Assembly (NCBI GenBank): GCA_028714335.1
Contig: JAQTMM010000015.1
Location: 1 to 33,555, forward strand
DNA from: Dehalococcoidales bacterium
GTDB taxonomy: Bacteria > Chloroflexota > Dehalococcoidia > Dehalococcoidales > RBG-16-60-22
Direction: 5' to 3'
Length of the DNA: 33,555 nucleotides
The notes under the pieces were generated by a model, which saw only the letters and a program-made list of their open reading frames with translations, made no database searches and was not told the origin of the DNA. This document shows, one piece after another, positions 9,040-17,640 of the stretch. Position 1 is the stretch's first letter. Each line of letters opens with the position of its first letter. The position numbers were made by a program, and so were the translations under genes.

Positions 9040-9068
9040 TTGACATTGACTTTCACCGTGTGTAATCT
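9040..9068 (+). promoter_or_regulatory. sigma70-type promoter TTGACA-N17-TAATCT
   Basis: Consensus -35 at 9040-9045, 17-bp spacer, -10 at 9063-9068, 17 bp before the ATG at 9086. Confidence 0.65.
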
Positions 9069-9085
9069 AAGGGTGAGGTATCTTC

Positions 9086-10120
9086 ATGCCGGAATGTCCT
9101 AACTGTGGACTTGAAGCTCTAAGAACTAAAGATTGGGTTTGTCAGTGGTGCGGTTATCCGCTGATATCGAACTCATTTAAGACAATAGATAAGACGTACA
9201 AAGAGCTGCAGGAAGAACGGTCGCCGGCGCAAATGCCGCCGCCCGAAACTACGCAGCCCCGGCCGCGACCCGAAAGTAGGCCGGAGCCGCAACCGAGAAT
9301 TGAGCAGCCCGAACAGCCTGTTTATGAGATGCCGGAGCGACCGGTATCTCCTTCCCAGCCTCACCCAAAAGCGGAACGCGCGGCTCCTGAACCTCCCGTT
9401 GAACGGCAGCCAGAGGCCATACCTCCGCGCATACCTGAAGAACAAGCCCGCCCCGAGGCTAAAACAACTCCACCTGTTGCCAAAACTCCGGTTGTGCCTG
9501 AACCCGAACCCAAACCTGAACCTGAACCTGAACCTTACGTTCCCGAGGCTGTTGAGGATACCGCCCCCGAATCGCCGCAGTATGAAGAGGAAGCTCCGCC
9601 CGAAGAGGCAACTCCCCCCGCCCGGCAAGAGCTCCAAGACGAGGCCCAGCTAGAGCCCCAGGAAGAGTTCCCGCAAGAGCCGGCTATACCGGAGGAACAG
9701 CCGCCCGTTCAGAATGAGCCGCTGCCATCGGCGTCAAAGCCGGAATTCAACATGGAGCCGGAACCGGTGCCGGACTTTGAGATTGAACCGGAAGACATTG
9801 AAGACGGCATGGAAATAGCCGTAGAACAAATCGACGCCTTATTCAGAAAGGACCAGGATGTCGCCAATCATGTCTTCACCGGCAAGACCTTCATCATCAA
9901 CGGCATCGTGGAGAAGGTATTTATCAGGGACCACCTCGATATCCGTTATATCATGCTGACCGGCATTATGCAGGGGATTAGCTGGAATCTGCGCTGCACC
10001 TTTGAAAAGGAAAACACCCGGGATTTAAGCGGGCTTCAAGAGGGGCAGGTGGTAAAGGTTCAGGGCACTTACGACGGCGTTGGCAAGAACATTATCTTTA
10101 AGGATTGCGCCTTGGTTTAG
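9086..10120 (+). CDS. zinc-ribbon protein with long Pro/Glu-rich linker and C-terminal OB-fold-like domain
   Basis: N-terminal CPNCG...CQWCG; P/E-rich middle with EPEPKPEPEPEP; C-terminal IDALFRKDQDVANHVFTGKTFIINGIVEKV...GQVVKVQGTYDGVGKNIIFKDCALV resembles tRNA_anti-like OB folds. Confidence 0.8.
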   Translation: MPECPNCGLEALRTKDWVCQWCGYPLISNSFKTIDKTYKELQEERSPAQMPPPETTQPRPRPESRPEPQPRIEQPEQPVYEMPERPVSPSQPHPKAERAAPEPPVERQPEAIPPRIPEEQARPEAKTTPPVAKTPVVPEPEPKPEPEPEPYVPEAVEDTAPESPQYEEEAPPEEATPPARQELQDEAQLEPQEEFPQEPAIPEEQPPVQNEPLPSASKPEFNMEPEPVPDFEIEPEDIEDGMEIAVEQIDALFRKDQDVANHVFTGKTFIINGIVEKVFIRDHLDIRYIMLTGIMQGISWNLRCTFEKENTRDLSGLQEGQVVKVQGTYDGVGKNIIFKDCALV

Positions 10121-10685
10121 TAACCGGTAATTCCGCGATAATTCCTAATAGCTTATACAATATACGGGCTGTTGCGCCCCAGATTCTCGTTCCCTGGTAG
10201 TAATACGCGAACGACTCTATTTCTTCTCCGTCCAGCATTTCCTTTTCCGGTTTACGGCATTCCTTGTCCAAAAGTGTCTTGAGGGGTACGGTTAGAATAT
10301 ATTCCACCTCACCCTGGTTTGGGACAAGGCGGTAGGGCCAGGGTATCATTGCCACAAAGGGCGTGACGATGTAGTTGGACGTTGTTGTAATCTCATCGTC
10401 CATCTCGCCGATTTTGTTCACATCCGCCGAACGTAATCCTATCTCCTCGTCCGATTCCCTTAAAGCCGTATCCCAAAGCGATTTGTCTCCATCGTCCCGC
10501 ATCCCCCCGGGGAAGGAAATTTGCCCCTGATGGGATTTAATAGTCATCGTCCGCTTGATGAAAACGATGTTATATTCGCCGTTGTCTTTGTAGATGGGAA
10601 TCAGTACCGCCGCCGGCACGCGGCTATTATCGGTGATGTAGATTTTCTTTCTTTGCGCTAAGGCTTTTTTGAGCTCGGCTTCCAT
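10098..10685 (-). CDS. Nudix hydrolase, CoA pyrophosphatase (NudL/YeaB)-like
   Basis: Nudix box FPGGMRDDGDKSLWDTALRESDEEIGL with the spacing of the CoA-pyrophosphatase subgroup. Confidence 0.85.
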   Translation of the reverse strand: MEAELKKALAQRKKIYITDNSRVPAAVLIPIYKDNGEYNIVFIKRTMTIKSHQGQISFPGGMRDDGDKSLWDTALRESDEEIGLRSADVNKIGEMDDEITTTSNYIVTPFVAMIPWPYRLVPNQGEVEYILTVPLKTLLDKECRKPEKEMLDGEEIESFAYYYQGTRIWGATARILYKLLGIIAELPVTKPRRNP

Positions 10686-10785
10686 CAGCCTAATCTTATA
10701 AGAACGTAAAGATAATTACAAATGACTTTTCTTTCCCCATTCCACTGGTATTGTGTATAATTTAAGTGTCACCGGCGGAGGCATT

Positions 10786-11913
10786 ATGGACTTTACTTTA
10801 ACCGAACAAGAGAAGATGCTGCAAAGCCTGGCGCGGGATTTTGCCCAAAAAGAAGTCGCCTCCCGCGCCGCAGAAATCGACCGCACCAACGAGGTTCCTT
10901 TGGATTTGGCGCAAAAGATGGCAGAGCTTGGTTTGCGGGGATTGCCCTATCCCGCCGAATATGGCGGTGGTGGGGCTGGTTACTTGAGCTTTATCCTGGC
11001 GCTGGAGCAGGTCTGCCAGGCGTCGGTCACTGTGGGCGCTATCATGTCGGTCAATACCGTCCCGCAGGAAGGCATCTACCGCTTTGGGACGGAAGAACAG
11101 AAGAAACGCCTGTTAACTCCACTGGCGAGCGGTAAATTGCTTGGAGGTATTGGCTTTACCGAACCGGACACCGGCTCCGACCCCCGCCTGATTAAAACCG
11201 TCGCCCGGCGTTCCGGCGATGGCTATAAAATCAGCGGGCAAAAGATATTCATGTCGCTGGCGCCGGTGCTGGACGTAGTGCTTTTATTCGCCCGCGACGG
11301 GGACTCCGAAGGGATAAACGCCTTTATTTTAGAATCGAAGTCCAAGGGCTACAGCGTGCAGGAAGTGCTGGAGACGATGGGGTTAAGGGGCATGGGCGCC
11401 TCCATCGTTAATTTCGATGATATTTATGTGCCGCAGGAAAACCTGATAGGCAAGCCGGGGCAAGGCTTTGAGATTTTACTGGACGCCATCAGCGTGGAGC
11501 GGATGAGCGTGGCGATGCAGGGGGCGGGGGCGGCGCAGGCGGCTTTAGACCTCGCTGTAGATTATGCCAAGCAGCGCGTGGCGCAGGGCAAGCCCATCGC
11601 CAAGATGCAGGCAATTCAGCAGCAGCTGGCCGAAATGGCTTCCCGCATCGAAGCGGCACGATGGCTGGTTTACCGAACGGCATTCATCCGGGACCAGGGG
11701 CAGAGCATTCAATATGAGTCTTCGATGGCAAAATTATTTGCTACGCAGGTGGCGGTGGACGTTACCCGCATGGCGATGCAAATCCACGGCGCTTTTGGGG
11801 TGATGAAGTCGCTGCCGATAGAGCGCTTCTACCGCGACGCCAAGATGACAGAAATTTACGTTGGCATCAACGAGGTGCACCGCAGTATTGTTGCCAATAG
11901 GCTTTTGAAGTAA
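10786..11913 (+). CDS. acyl-CoA dehydrogenase
   Basis: MDFTLTEQEKMLQSLARDFAQKEV..., GFTEPDTGSD, QIHGAFGVMKSLPIERFYRDAKMTEIYVGINEVHR. Start moved from 10753 to 10786 because GGCGGAGG precedes it and a TATAAT at 10756-10761 overlaps the longer ORF start. Confidence 0.93.
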   Translation: MDFTLTEQEKMLQSLARDFAQKEVASRAAEIDRTNEVPLDLAQKMAELGLRGLPYPAEYGGGGAGYLSFILALEQVCQASVTVGAIMSVNTVPQEGIYRFGTEEQKKRLLTPLASGKLLGGIGFTEPDTGSDPRLIKTVARRSGDGYKISGQKIFMSLAPVLDVVLLFARDGDSEGINAFILESKSKGYSVQEVLETMGLRGMGASIVNFDDIYVPQENLIGKPGQGFEILLDAISVERMSVAMQGAGAAQAALDLAVDYAKQRVAQGKPIAKMQAIQQQLAEMASRIEAARWLVYRTAFIRDQGQSIQYESSMAKLFATQVAVDVTRMAMQIHGAFGVMKSLPIERFYRDAKMTEIYVGINEVHRSIVANRLLK

Positions 11914-11924
11914 AACGAAAAACC

Positions 11925-11949
11925 ATACCGGCGTAAGCCGGTATCCAGG
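11925..11949. repeat. palindromic repeat, left flank of GIY-YIG ORF
   Basis: ATACCGGC-GTAA-GCCGGTAT hairpin followed by CCAGG; near-identical inverted copy at 12264. Confidence 0.75.
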
Positions 11950-11957
11950 TAGAAACA

Positions 11958-12254
11958 ATGAGTGAGGGTTTCGTATATATTTTAGCCAATGAACGTAATG
12001 GTACATTGTATACCGGCGTCACCAGTGATCTGATGCGGCGTGTTTACGAACACAAGAATGATTTTGTAGAAGGATTTACCAAAAAATACGGTGTTCACAA
12101 ATTGGTGTATTTTGAACGGTGTGATGATTGCGACACTGTACTTCTTAGAGAAAAACAAATCAAAGAATGGAAAAGGAAGTGGAAACTCGAACTAATAGAA
12201 AAAGTGAACCCATTTTGGAAAGATTTGTTTGATGAATTGATAAATCAAGGATAA
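11958..12254 (+). CDS. small GIY-YIG nuclease superfamily protein
   Basis: GFVYILANERNGTLYTGVTSDLMRRVYEHK motif, 98 aa, typical stand-alone GIY-YIG size. Confidence 0.9.
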   Translation: MSEGFVYILANERNGTLYTGVTSDLMRRVYEHKNDFVEGFTKKYGVHKLVYFERCDDCDTVLLREKQIKEWKRKWKLELIEKVNPFWKDLFDELINQG

Positions 12255-12263
12255 CTCAATTAA

Positions 12264-12289
12264 CTGGATTCCGGTTTTCACCGGAATGG
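12264..12289. repeat. palindromic repeat, right flank of GIY-YIG ORF (inverted relative to left copy)
   Basis: CTGGATTCCGGTTTTCACCGGAATGG; reverse complement of the left copy is CTGGATACCGGCTTACGCCGGTAT. Confidence 0.75.
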
Positions 12290-12305
12290 TTTAAACTAAA
12301 AAAGA

Positions 12306-13469
12306 ATGAATACCCAAAAACATTTTACTCTCCTGAAAACCTGCGACAATGCCCGCGCCGGGGAACTTAATACCCCTCACGGTAAAATCCCTACGCCCGT
12401 CTTTATGCCCGTCGGCAGCCAAGCGACGGTTAAGACCCTCACCCCGGAGGATGTAAAGTCTCTGGGCTTTAACATGATTTTAACCAACACCTATCACCTC
12501 TATTTGCGCCCCGGCGTTGACGTCGTTAAAAAGCTGGGCGGACTCCACGACTTTATGGGCTGGGGCGGCGCGATTCTTACCGACAGCGGCGGCTACCAGG
12601 TCTTTAGCCTTTCCCCCCTCTGCAAAATCACCGACGAAGGCGTTAAGTTCCGCTCGCACATTGACGGCTCCGAACACTTCCTTACCCCCGAACTGGCCGT
12701 TAAATACCAGGAAGCTTTGGGTGCCGACGTTATCATGGTGTTGGATGAATGTTCCGCTTACGGCGACGCCAAAGAGAAAATCCAGAAGGCGATGGACAGG
12801 ACCCACCGATGGGCGAAGCGGTGCCTTAAATCCCACAAAACCAAGAACCAGGCGCTTTACGCCATTGTTCAGGGCGGCATGTTCCCGGACTTAAGAAAAG
12901 CCTCCGCGGAATATTTAACTCAGCTCGATTTTCCTGGCTATGCCATCGGCGGCTTAAGCGTCGGCGAGCCTAAAGACGTCACCTTCCCCCTTATCGAACA
13001 GACCACAGCGCTTTTGCCCCCCGCTAAGCCCCGCTACCTGATGGGCGTCGGCGCGCCGGAGGACTTAGTCGAAGGCGTGGCGCGGGGCATCGATATGTTC
13101 GATTGCGCTTTGCCTACCCGTGTTGCACGTAACGGCGCGCTTTATACGAGGCAGGGGAGGGTGAATATCCGCCGCGCTATTTACTCTAAGATAGATAAGC
13201 CCATTGACCCATCATGCGACTGCTATACCTGCCGCACCTTTTCCGCCGCCTATCTTAACCACCTCTTCCGCGCTGAGGAGCTTTTAGCTTTACGCCTGGC
13301 GACCAACCACAACCTGCGCTTTTTAAACAACCTGATGAAAGACATCCGCAGCGCTATCATGGACGGCACGTTCGACCGCTTTGCTAAAAGCTTCCTGAAA
13401 ACCTACCAAACGACTAACGAACAGACCCGCGTGGCGCAGAAGGGCAAGTGGCTTAAGGGCAGAAAATAA
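12306..13469 (+). CDS. tgt: queuine tRNA-ribosyltransferase
   Basis: TPVFMPVGSQATVKTLTPEDV, LTDSGGYQVFSLS, GGLSVGEPK, YLMGVGAPEDLVEGVARGIDMFDCALPTRVARNG, zinc motif CDCYTCRTF. Confidence 0.97.
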   Translation: MNTQKHFTLLKTCDNARAGELNTPHGKIPTPVFMPVGSQATVKTLTPEDVKSLGFNMILTNTYHLYLRPGVDVVKKLGGLHDFMGWGGAILTDSGGYQVFSLSPLCKITDEGVKFRSHIDGSEHFLTPELAVKYQEALGADVIMVLDECSAYGDAKEKIQKAMDRTHRWAKRCLKSHKTKNQALYAIVQGGMFPDLRKASAEYLTQLDFPGYAIGGLSVGEPKDVTFPLIEQTTALLPPAKPRYLMGVGAPEDLVEGVARGIDMFDCALPTRVARNGALYTRQGRVNIRRAIYSKIDKPIDPSCDCYTCRTFSAAYLNHLFRAEELLALRLATNHNLRFLNNLMKDIRSAIMDGTFDRFAKSFLKTYQTTNEQTRVAQKGKWLKGRK

Positions 13470-13536
13470 CCTTTTAAATGTGACTTTTTTCTTATTTTCT
13501 GTTATTGTGTTTCCACTATAATATGCTTAAAAGGTT
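13468..13536. repeat. 10-bp inverted repeat flanking a promoter-like region
   Basis: AACCTTTTAA (13468-13477) and TTAAAAGGTT (13527-13536) with TATAAT at 13517-13522 between them. Confidence 0.5.
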
Positions 13537-13551
13537 TAGTGGAGGCGCATT

Positions 13552-13701
13552 ATGGCGAAAGATAAAGATAAGAAAGAACACAAACATTTGCCCCCGGTGA
13601 AATCCGGCGATAAATACATTTGCCCGCACTGCCATATAGAATTGCCATACAATAAAGACTGCCCGACGTGTAAGCTGGGCATTGACTGGTCGAAGATTTA
13701 A
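13552..13701 (+). CDS. 49-aa zinc-ribbon protein (below the track length cutoff)
   Basis: MAKDKDKKEHKHLPPVKSGDKYICPHCHIELPYNKDCPTCKLGIDWSKI; two CxxC knuckles, upstream GGAGG and TATAAT. Confidence 0.75.
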   Translation: MAKDKDKKEHKHLPPVKSGDKYICPHCHIELPYNKDCPTCKLGIDWSKI

Positions 13702-13974
13702 TTATCCGCCGTGAATCACGTATAAAAGACTAAACTTATCGCCATTTTTTAACGGTTGGTTCATATCCTTGGGGTAAACGCTTTGCCCGTTGATAAAGTA
13801 GTCGTAAGTACGCGCCAGATTGCCGTTCTTGTCCAGCAATAAACGTTTTAGCTTGGGGAAGCGTTCTACCAGAGCGTGCAGACATTCGCGGACGGTTTTG
13901 CCCTCAACATCAACACTTAGAGTGTCATTGGTATATAACCCGAAAAACGAGGACATCTCGATATTTACACTCAT
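13702..13974 (-). CDS. MoaD/ThiS-like sulfur carrier protein
   Basis: Beta-grasp-like 90-aa protein with NGDKFSLLYVIHGG, terminal Gly-Gly; next to an E1-like gene. Confidence 0.85.
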   Translation of the reverse strand: MSVNIEMSSFFGLYTNDTLSVDVEGKTVRECLHALVERFPKLKRLLLDKNGNLARTYDYFINGQSVYPKDMNQPLKNGDKFSLLYVIHGG

Positions 13975-14714
13975 CGTTTCCTCTTGTCGCCGCAGACTTC
14001 ACAGTAGGGGTCGCGGTTGACTCTAAATTCGTTGAATTTCATTTGCAGGCCGTCGTAGGTCAGCAGCCGGTTCGTTAACAATTCACCTTGTCCTGTAATA
14101 CATTTTATCACCTCGGTTGCCTGGATGCAGCCGATAATCCCCGGCGTTACCCCGATGACGGGGAATTTTTCCGCAGGCATTTTAATCCCATGGAATAGGC
14201 AATTAAGGCAGGCGCTCTTGCCCGGTAAAACTGTCAGCGCTCTCCCCTCAAAGCCGTATACCGCCCCGTGAAACAAGGGTAATTTTTTCTCTACCGCCGC
14301 TCTGTTCAGTATATAACGGGTGGGCAGGTTATCCATGGCGTCCACAATAACGTCTGAGTCTCCGACTAATTTTAAGACATTTTTATCGTCTATCGTCTCA
14401 CTGGTGGTTTCTATCTTGGTATTGGGATTGAACTCGTGTAGTTTTTCCGCCGCCGACTTCACCTTGTTTTTACCGATGTCCGCTTGCCACTGCAGTATCT
14501 GCCGGTTGAGGTTGCTTAATTCCACTTTATCGTGGTCGGTGATGCGCAGTGTACCGATGCCGGCCACCGCCAGATAAATTGCCACCGGCGAACCTAACCC
14601 CCCCGCCCCGGCCAGGAAGACCTTAGCCTTCTTGAGCTTTTCCTGCCCCGCCTTCCCGAATCCGTGCAGGATTATCTGGCGGGTATATCTCTCCTGCTCT
14701 TCTTTAGTAAGCAT
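13971..14714 (-). CDS. E1-like adenylyltransferase, MoeB/ThiF family
   Basis: GAGGLGSPVAIYLAVAGIGTLRITDHDKVELSNLNRQ; CLNC and CEVC zinc pairs; stop overlaps the moaD-like start. Confidence 0.93.
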   Translation of the reverse strand: MLTKEEQERYTRQIILHGFGKAGQEKLKKAKVFLAGAGGLGSPVAIYLAVAGIGTLRITDHDKVELSNLNRQILQWQADIGKNKVKSAAEKLHEFNPNTKIETTSETIDDKNVLKLVGDSDVIVDAMDNLPTRYILNRAAVEKKLPLFHGAVYGFEGRALTVLPGKSACLNCLFHGIKMPAEKFPVIGVTPGIIGCIQATEVIKCITGQGELLTNRLLTYDGLQMKFNEFRVNRDPYCEVCGDKRKR

Positions 14715-14725
14715 GTTATTTCTCT

Positions 14726-15631
14726 TTACACAATCTCCAGCATGCGGTCCACGGCCGCTTTGGCTCTGATGCGGATTTCTTCCGGTACTCTAACTACCGG
14801 CATCATCATTTCCAGCGACTGCAGGACTTTTTCCAGCGTGATGCGCTTCATGTTGGGGCATACCGCCTTGAGCGAAGCCGGGTAGAACTGCTTGCCCGGA
14901 TTTTCTTTCTTTAAACGGTGCAATATCTCTACCTCCGTCCCGACGATTAGTTCTTGAACGTCCGGCCGGGCGGCGTAGCGGATAATACCGCTGGTGCTCA
15001 GGGCTTCATCCGCCAGTTTAATGACTTCCGGAGTGCATTCCGGATGCACCACCACTTTTGCCTTGGGGTGTTCCATCCTTTTTTGTTTAATATCCTCTGC
15101 CTTAATATTGGCGTGGGTAGGGCAGTAGCCGGGCCAGAGTTCCATCTTCTTGCCGGTCTTTTTCATAATATAGTCGCCGAGGTATTGGTCTGGCACAAAG
15201 AGGATTTTATCGTTCTTGACGGCATTGACTACCTTAACGCCGTTCGCTGATGTGCAGCAGTAGTCGGATTCCGCTTTGACGGCGGCAGTGGAATTGACGT
15301 AAGTGACGACCGTATAACCGGGCAGTTCCTGCTTTTTCTTGCGCAGCTGTTCGGAGTTAATCATGTCCGCCATCGGACAGCCGGAAGCAGCATCGGGCAG
15401 CAGGATGGTTTTTTGAGGATTCAATATCGAGGCTGTTTCCGCCATGAAGTGTACGCCGCAAAAGACGATAACCTCGGCATCAACGGCAACGGCTTTCTGG
15501 CTTAGCTCCAGCGAGTCCCCTACAAAGTCCCCGATATCCTGCACCTCACCGCGCTGGTAGTTGTGGACTAAAATTACTGCGTTCTTTTCTTTTTTTAACG
15601 CCTGGATTCGTTCTACCGTATTATCTGCCAT
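14726..15631 (-). CDS. nadA: quinolinate synthase
   Basis: VHNYQRGEVQDIGDFVGDSLELSQ, FCGVHFMAETASILNP, PDAASGCPMADM, HPECTPEV, CPNMKRITL. Confidence 0.96.
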   Translation of the reverse strand: MADNTVERIQALKKEKNAVILVHNYQRGEVQDIGDFVGDSLELSQKAVAVDAEVIVFCGVHFMAETASILNPQKTILLPDAASGCPMADMINSEQLRKKKQELPGYTVVTYVNSTAAVKAESDYCCTSANGVKVVNAVKNDKILFVPDQYLGDYIMKKTGKKMELWPGYCPTHANIKAEDIKQKRMEHPKAKVVVHPECTPEVIKLADEALSTSGIIRYAARPDVQELIVGTEVEILHRLKKENPGKQFYPASLKAVCPNMKRITLEKVLQSLEMMMPVVRVPEEIRIRAKAAVDRMLEIV

Positions 15632-15658
15632 ACTTTAATTTTACCCTAAAATGCGCCG

Positions 15659-16489
15659 TTAAGCACTGCGTACCCTCTCGGCGCCGCAGTAAATCTTCAT
15701 GCTGTTCTTTTTGGGCGTCCTTGCAGACGCGTCGGTGATAGCCTTTGAACCTATCGTCCGTACGAACCCGGCGATGGTTAAGCCGCACTTCTTAGCCGTC
15801 TCCAGACCTTTATTGGTGACGGCCGTTCTCGTAGCGACAACCGGGATGCCGCTGCGGCAGATTTTTGTCACCATCTCCGAAGCCATACGCCCCGTGGATA
15901 CTAAAAACAGGCGGCTGCAGTCTATTTTATGCAGTAATGTATAGCCGATTATTTTATCCAGCGTGTTGTGCCGCCCAATGTCTTCCACGATGCAGACGGG
16001 GCTGGCTCTGGTATTAAAAAGGCCGGTGGCATGGACGCCTTCGGTCTCGGAGTAGAGCAGGGCGTTTTTAAAGAGCTGATTCATCGCCGAAAAGAGCGTG
16101 CGTTTGCTAATGACTAAGTCAGACTTTATTTCACTCAAATCGGCTTCCGGGAAATATATTGACTTGCCGCCGCCGGAAACAATGCGGTAATTGGTTTTAG
16201 CAGCGTCTGTGAGAGTCTTGCGCCGGTCTTTAAGGGTTACATGCGCTGTGTTATTCAATATTTCCAACGATGCTACTTCTTCCAGGCTGTTGATGATTCC
16301 CTGCCCGAAGAGGTAGCCCATAGCGAATTCCTTGAGAAGGTTGGGGGTAATGGACGGAATGACCAGCTGTTTGCCGTTGACGAAAATGGGGAACTCCTGC
16401 TCGATGGCGACGTCCGCCTTGAACGGAGCCGCCCGCCCAGCGCTGTATTGCCAGCCGCTTAATTTCCTCGATGATTTAACGCTTGCCAT
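15659..16489 (-). CDS. FdhD-family protein (copy 1)
   Basis: EFAMGYLFGQGII, SETEGVHATGLF, CIVEDIGRHNTLDKIIGY, GRMASEMVTKICRSGIPVVATRTAVTNKGLETAKK. Confidence 0.9.
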   Translation of the reverse strand: MASVKSSRKLSGWQYSAGRAAPFKADVAIEQEFPIFVNGKQLVIPSITPNLLKEFAMGYLFGQGIINSLEEVASLEILNNTAHVTLKDRRKTLTDAAKTNYRIVSGGGKSIYFPEADLSEIKSDLVISKRTLFSAMNQLFKNALLYSETEGVHATGLFNTRASPVCIVEDIGRHNTLDKIIGYTLLHKIDCSRLFLVSTGRMASEMVTKICRSGIPVVATRTAVTNKGLETAKKCGLTIAGFVRTIGSKAITDASARTPKKNSMKIYCGAERVRSA

Positions 16490-16490
16490 T

Positions 16491-17192
16491 TTATGCGATT
16501 TTCTCCGGGTGAGTAAACACCACCATATCTTTACCCCGCACCAGCCCGATTAAAGTAATACCGGCTTTCTCGGCGGTTTCTATTGCCAGCGTCGTCGGCA
16601 CGCTCCTGGTGGCGATAACCGGGATGTTAACGTTGCGGCACTTGACTATCATCTCCGATGGCTGTTTGCCGGTGACGGTAACAATGGTATTGGTAAAATC
16701 AACGTTATGCAGCAGACCGTAGCCGATGGCTTTATCTAAAGCGTTATGGCGCCCCAGATCCTCCGCGATGCACACCGGTTCGCTGCCATTAATAAATAAG
16801 CCGGCGCAATGCACGGCTTCGGTTTCGGAAAACAGGTCGGATTTGTTTACAGCTCGAACACAATTTATAATGTCGTTCTGTTTAACTTTAAATTTGCTGC
16901 TGACCTTACGGCCAACACGCTGTTTCTTATACGTGTCGATTAATGCAACCTCGGCGACGTAGTTCCTGATGGTTAGAGAGCGGATTTCCCGGGCGCTTTT
17001 GATGACTCCCTGCGTCAGCAGGTGCCCTAAAACGAATTCCCTTTCCATCACCGCCAATATCATCGCGGTGGTGTAATGCTTGCCGCCGATGCGGATGGAC
17101 AACGCGGTTTCTTTTATGATTCTTTCTGCGGCTTTTCTGCCGCCGCCGTCCACCCGCGTGTATTCGATTTGTTCCAGGATTTTACTTTCCAT
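16491..17192 (-). CDS. FdhD-family protein (copy 2)
   Basis: EFVLGHLLTQGVI, SETEAVHCAGLF, CIAEDLGRHNALDKAIGYGLL, KQPSEMIVKCRNVNIPVIATRSVPTTLAIETAEKAG. Confidence 0.88.
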   Translation of the reverse strand: MESKILEQIEYTRVDGGGRKAAERIIKETALSIRIGGKHYTTAMILAVMEREFVLGHLLTQGVIKSAREIRSLTIRNYVAEVALIDTYKKQRVGRKVSSKFKVKQNDIINCVRAVNKSDLFSETEAVHCAGLFINGSEPVCIAEDLGRHNALDKAIGYGLLHNVDFTNTIVTVTGKQPSEMIVKCRNVNIPVIATRSVPTTLAIETAEKAGITLIGLVRGKDMVVFTHPEKIA

Positions 17193-17637
17193 GTTCTACT
17201 TCGGTTACTAGAATAGCATCTCCGGCCCTTATCTTACCACCTTGAATAACTTTTGCAAAAACACCTTCCCGCGGCATCACGCAATCGCCTACCTGCTGGC
17301 GGATGGCGCAGGCGGCGTGACATTCTTTGCCTATCTGGGTTATCTCCAATAATACATCCTTGCCGGCTTTAAGTCTTGCCCCGACCGGCAGCGCCGCCAG
17401 GCCGATACCTTCAGTAGTGATGTTTTCCGCAAAGTCGCCCGGCTTAAGAAAATCAAAACCCTTGCTGCGCATTTTATCAATACTTTCCATCGCAAGCAAG
17501 CTTACCTGCCGGTGAGTCGTGCCATCAGCATGAGCATCACCCACCACACCGTGGTTTTCTTTAAGGATTATTTCTTCAACAGCCTTTTTACTGATGCCCT
17601 TTTTTTCGCTAAGGCATACCGCGATTATTTTAGCCAT
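17182..17637 (-). CDS. MOSC domain protein
   Basis: NHGVVGDAHADGTTHRQVSLLAMES, LKPGDFAENITTEGI, MPREGVFAKVIQGGKIRAGDAI. Confidence 0.9.
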   Translation of the reverse strand: MAKIIAVCLSEKKGISKKAVEEIILKENHGVVGDAHADGTTHRQVSLLAMESIDKMRSKGFDFLKPGDFAENITTEGIGLAALPVGARLKAGKDVLLEITQIGKECHAACAIRQQVGDCVMPREGVFAKVIQGGKIRAGDAILVTEVEHGK

Positions 17638-17640
17638 GAT

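Noticed and set aside
9497-9536. Near-tandem 6-bp repeat (gaacccgaacccaaacctgaacctgaacctgaacct), considered as CRISPR or VNTR
   Set aside because: In-frame coding repeat for EP/KP dipeptides without spacers; not a CRISPR. Length variation possible but not shown.
9173-9637. Minus-strand ORF rich in Arg/Phe/Gly (FRFRFRFGFGFRH)
   Set aside because: Antisense of the EPEPEP linker repeat; composition explained by the plus-strand gene.
9300-9653. Plus-strand ORF with NPNPNLNLNLNL
   Set aside because: Out-of-frame reading of the same P/E linker repeat within the 9086 CDS.
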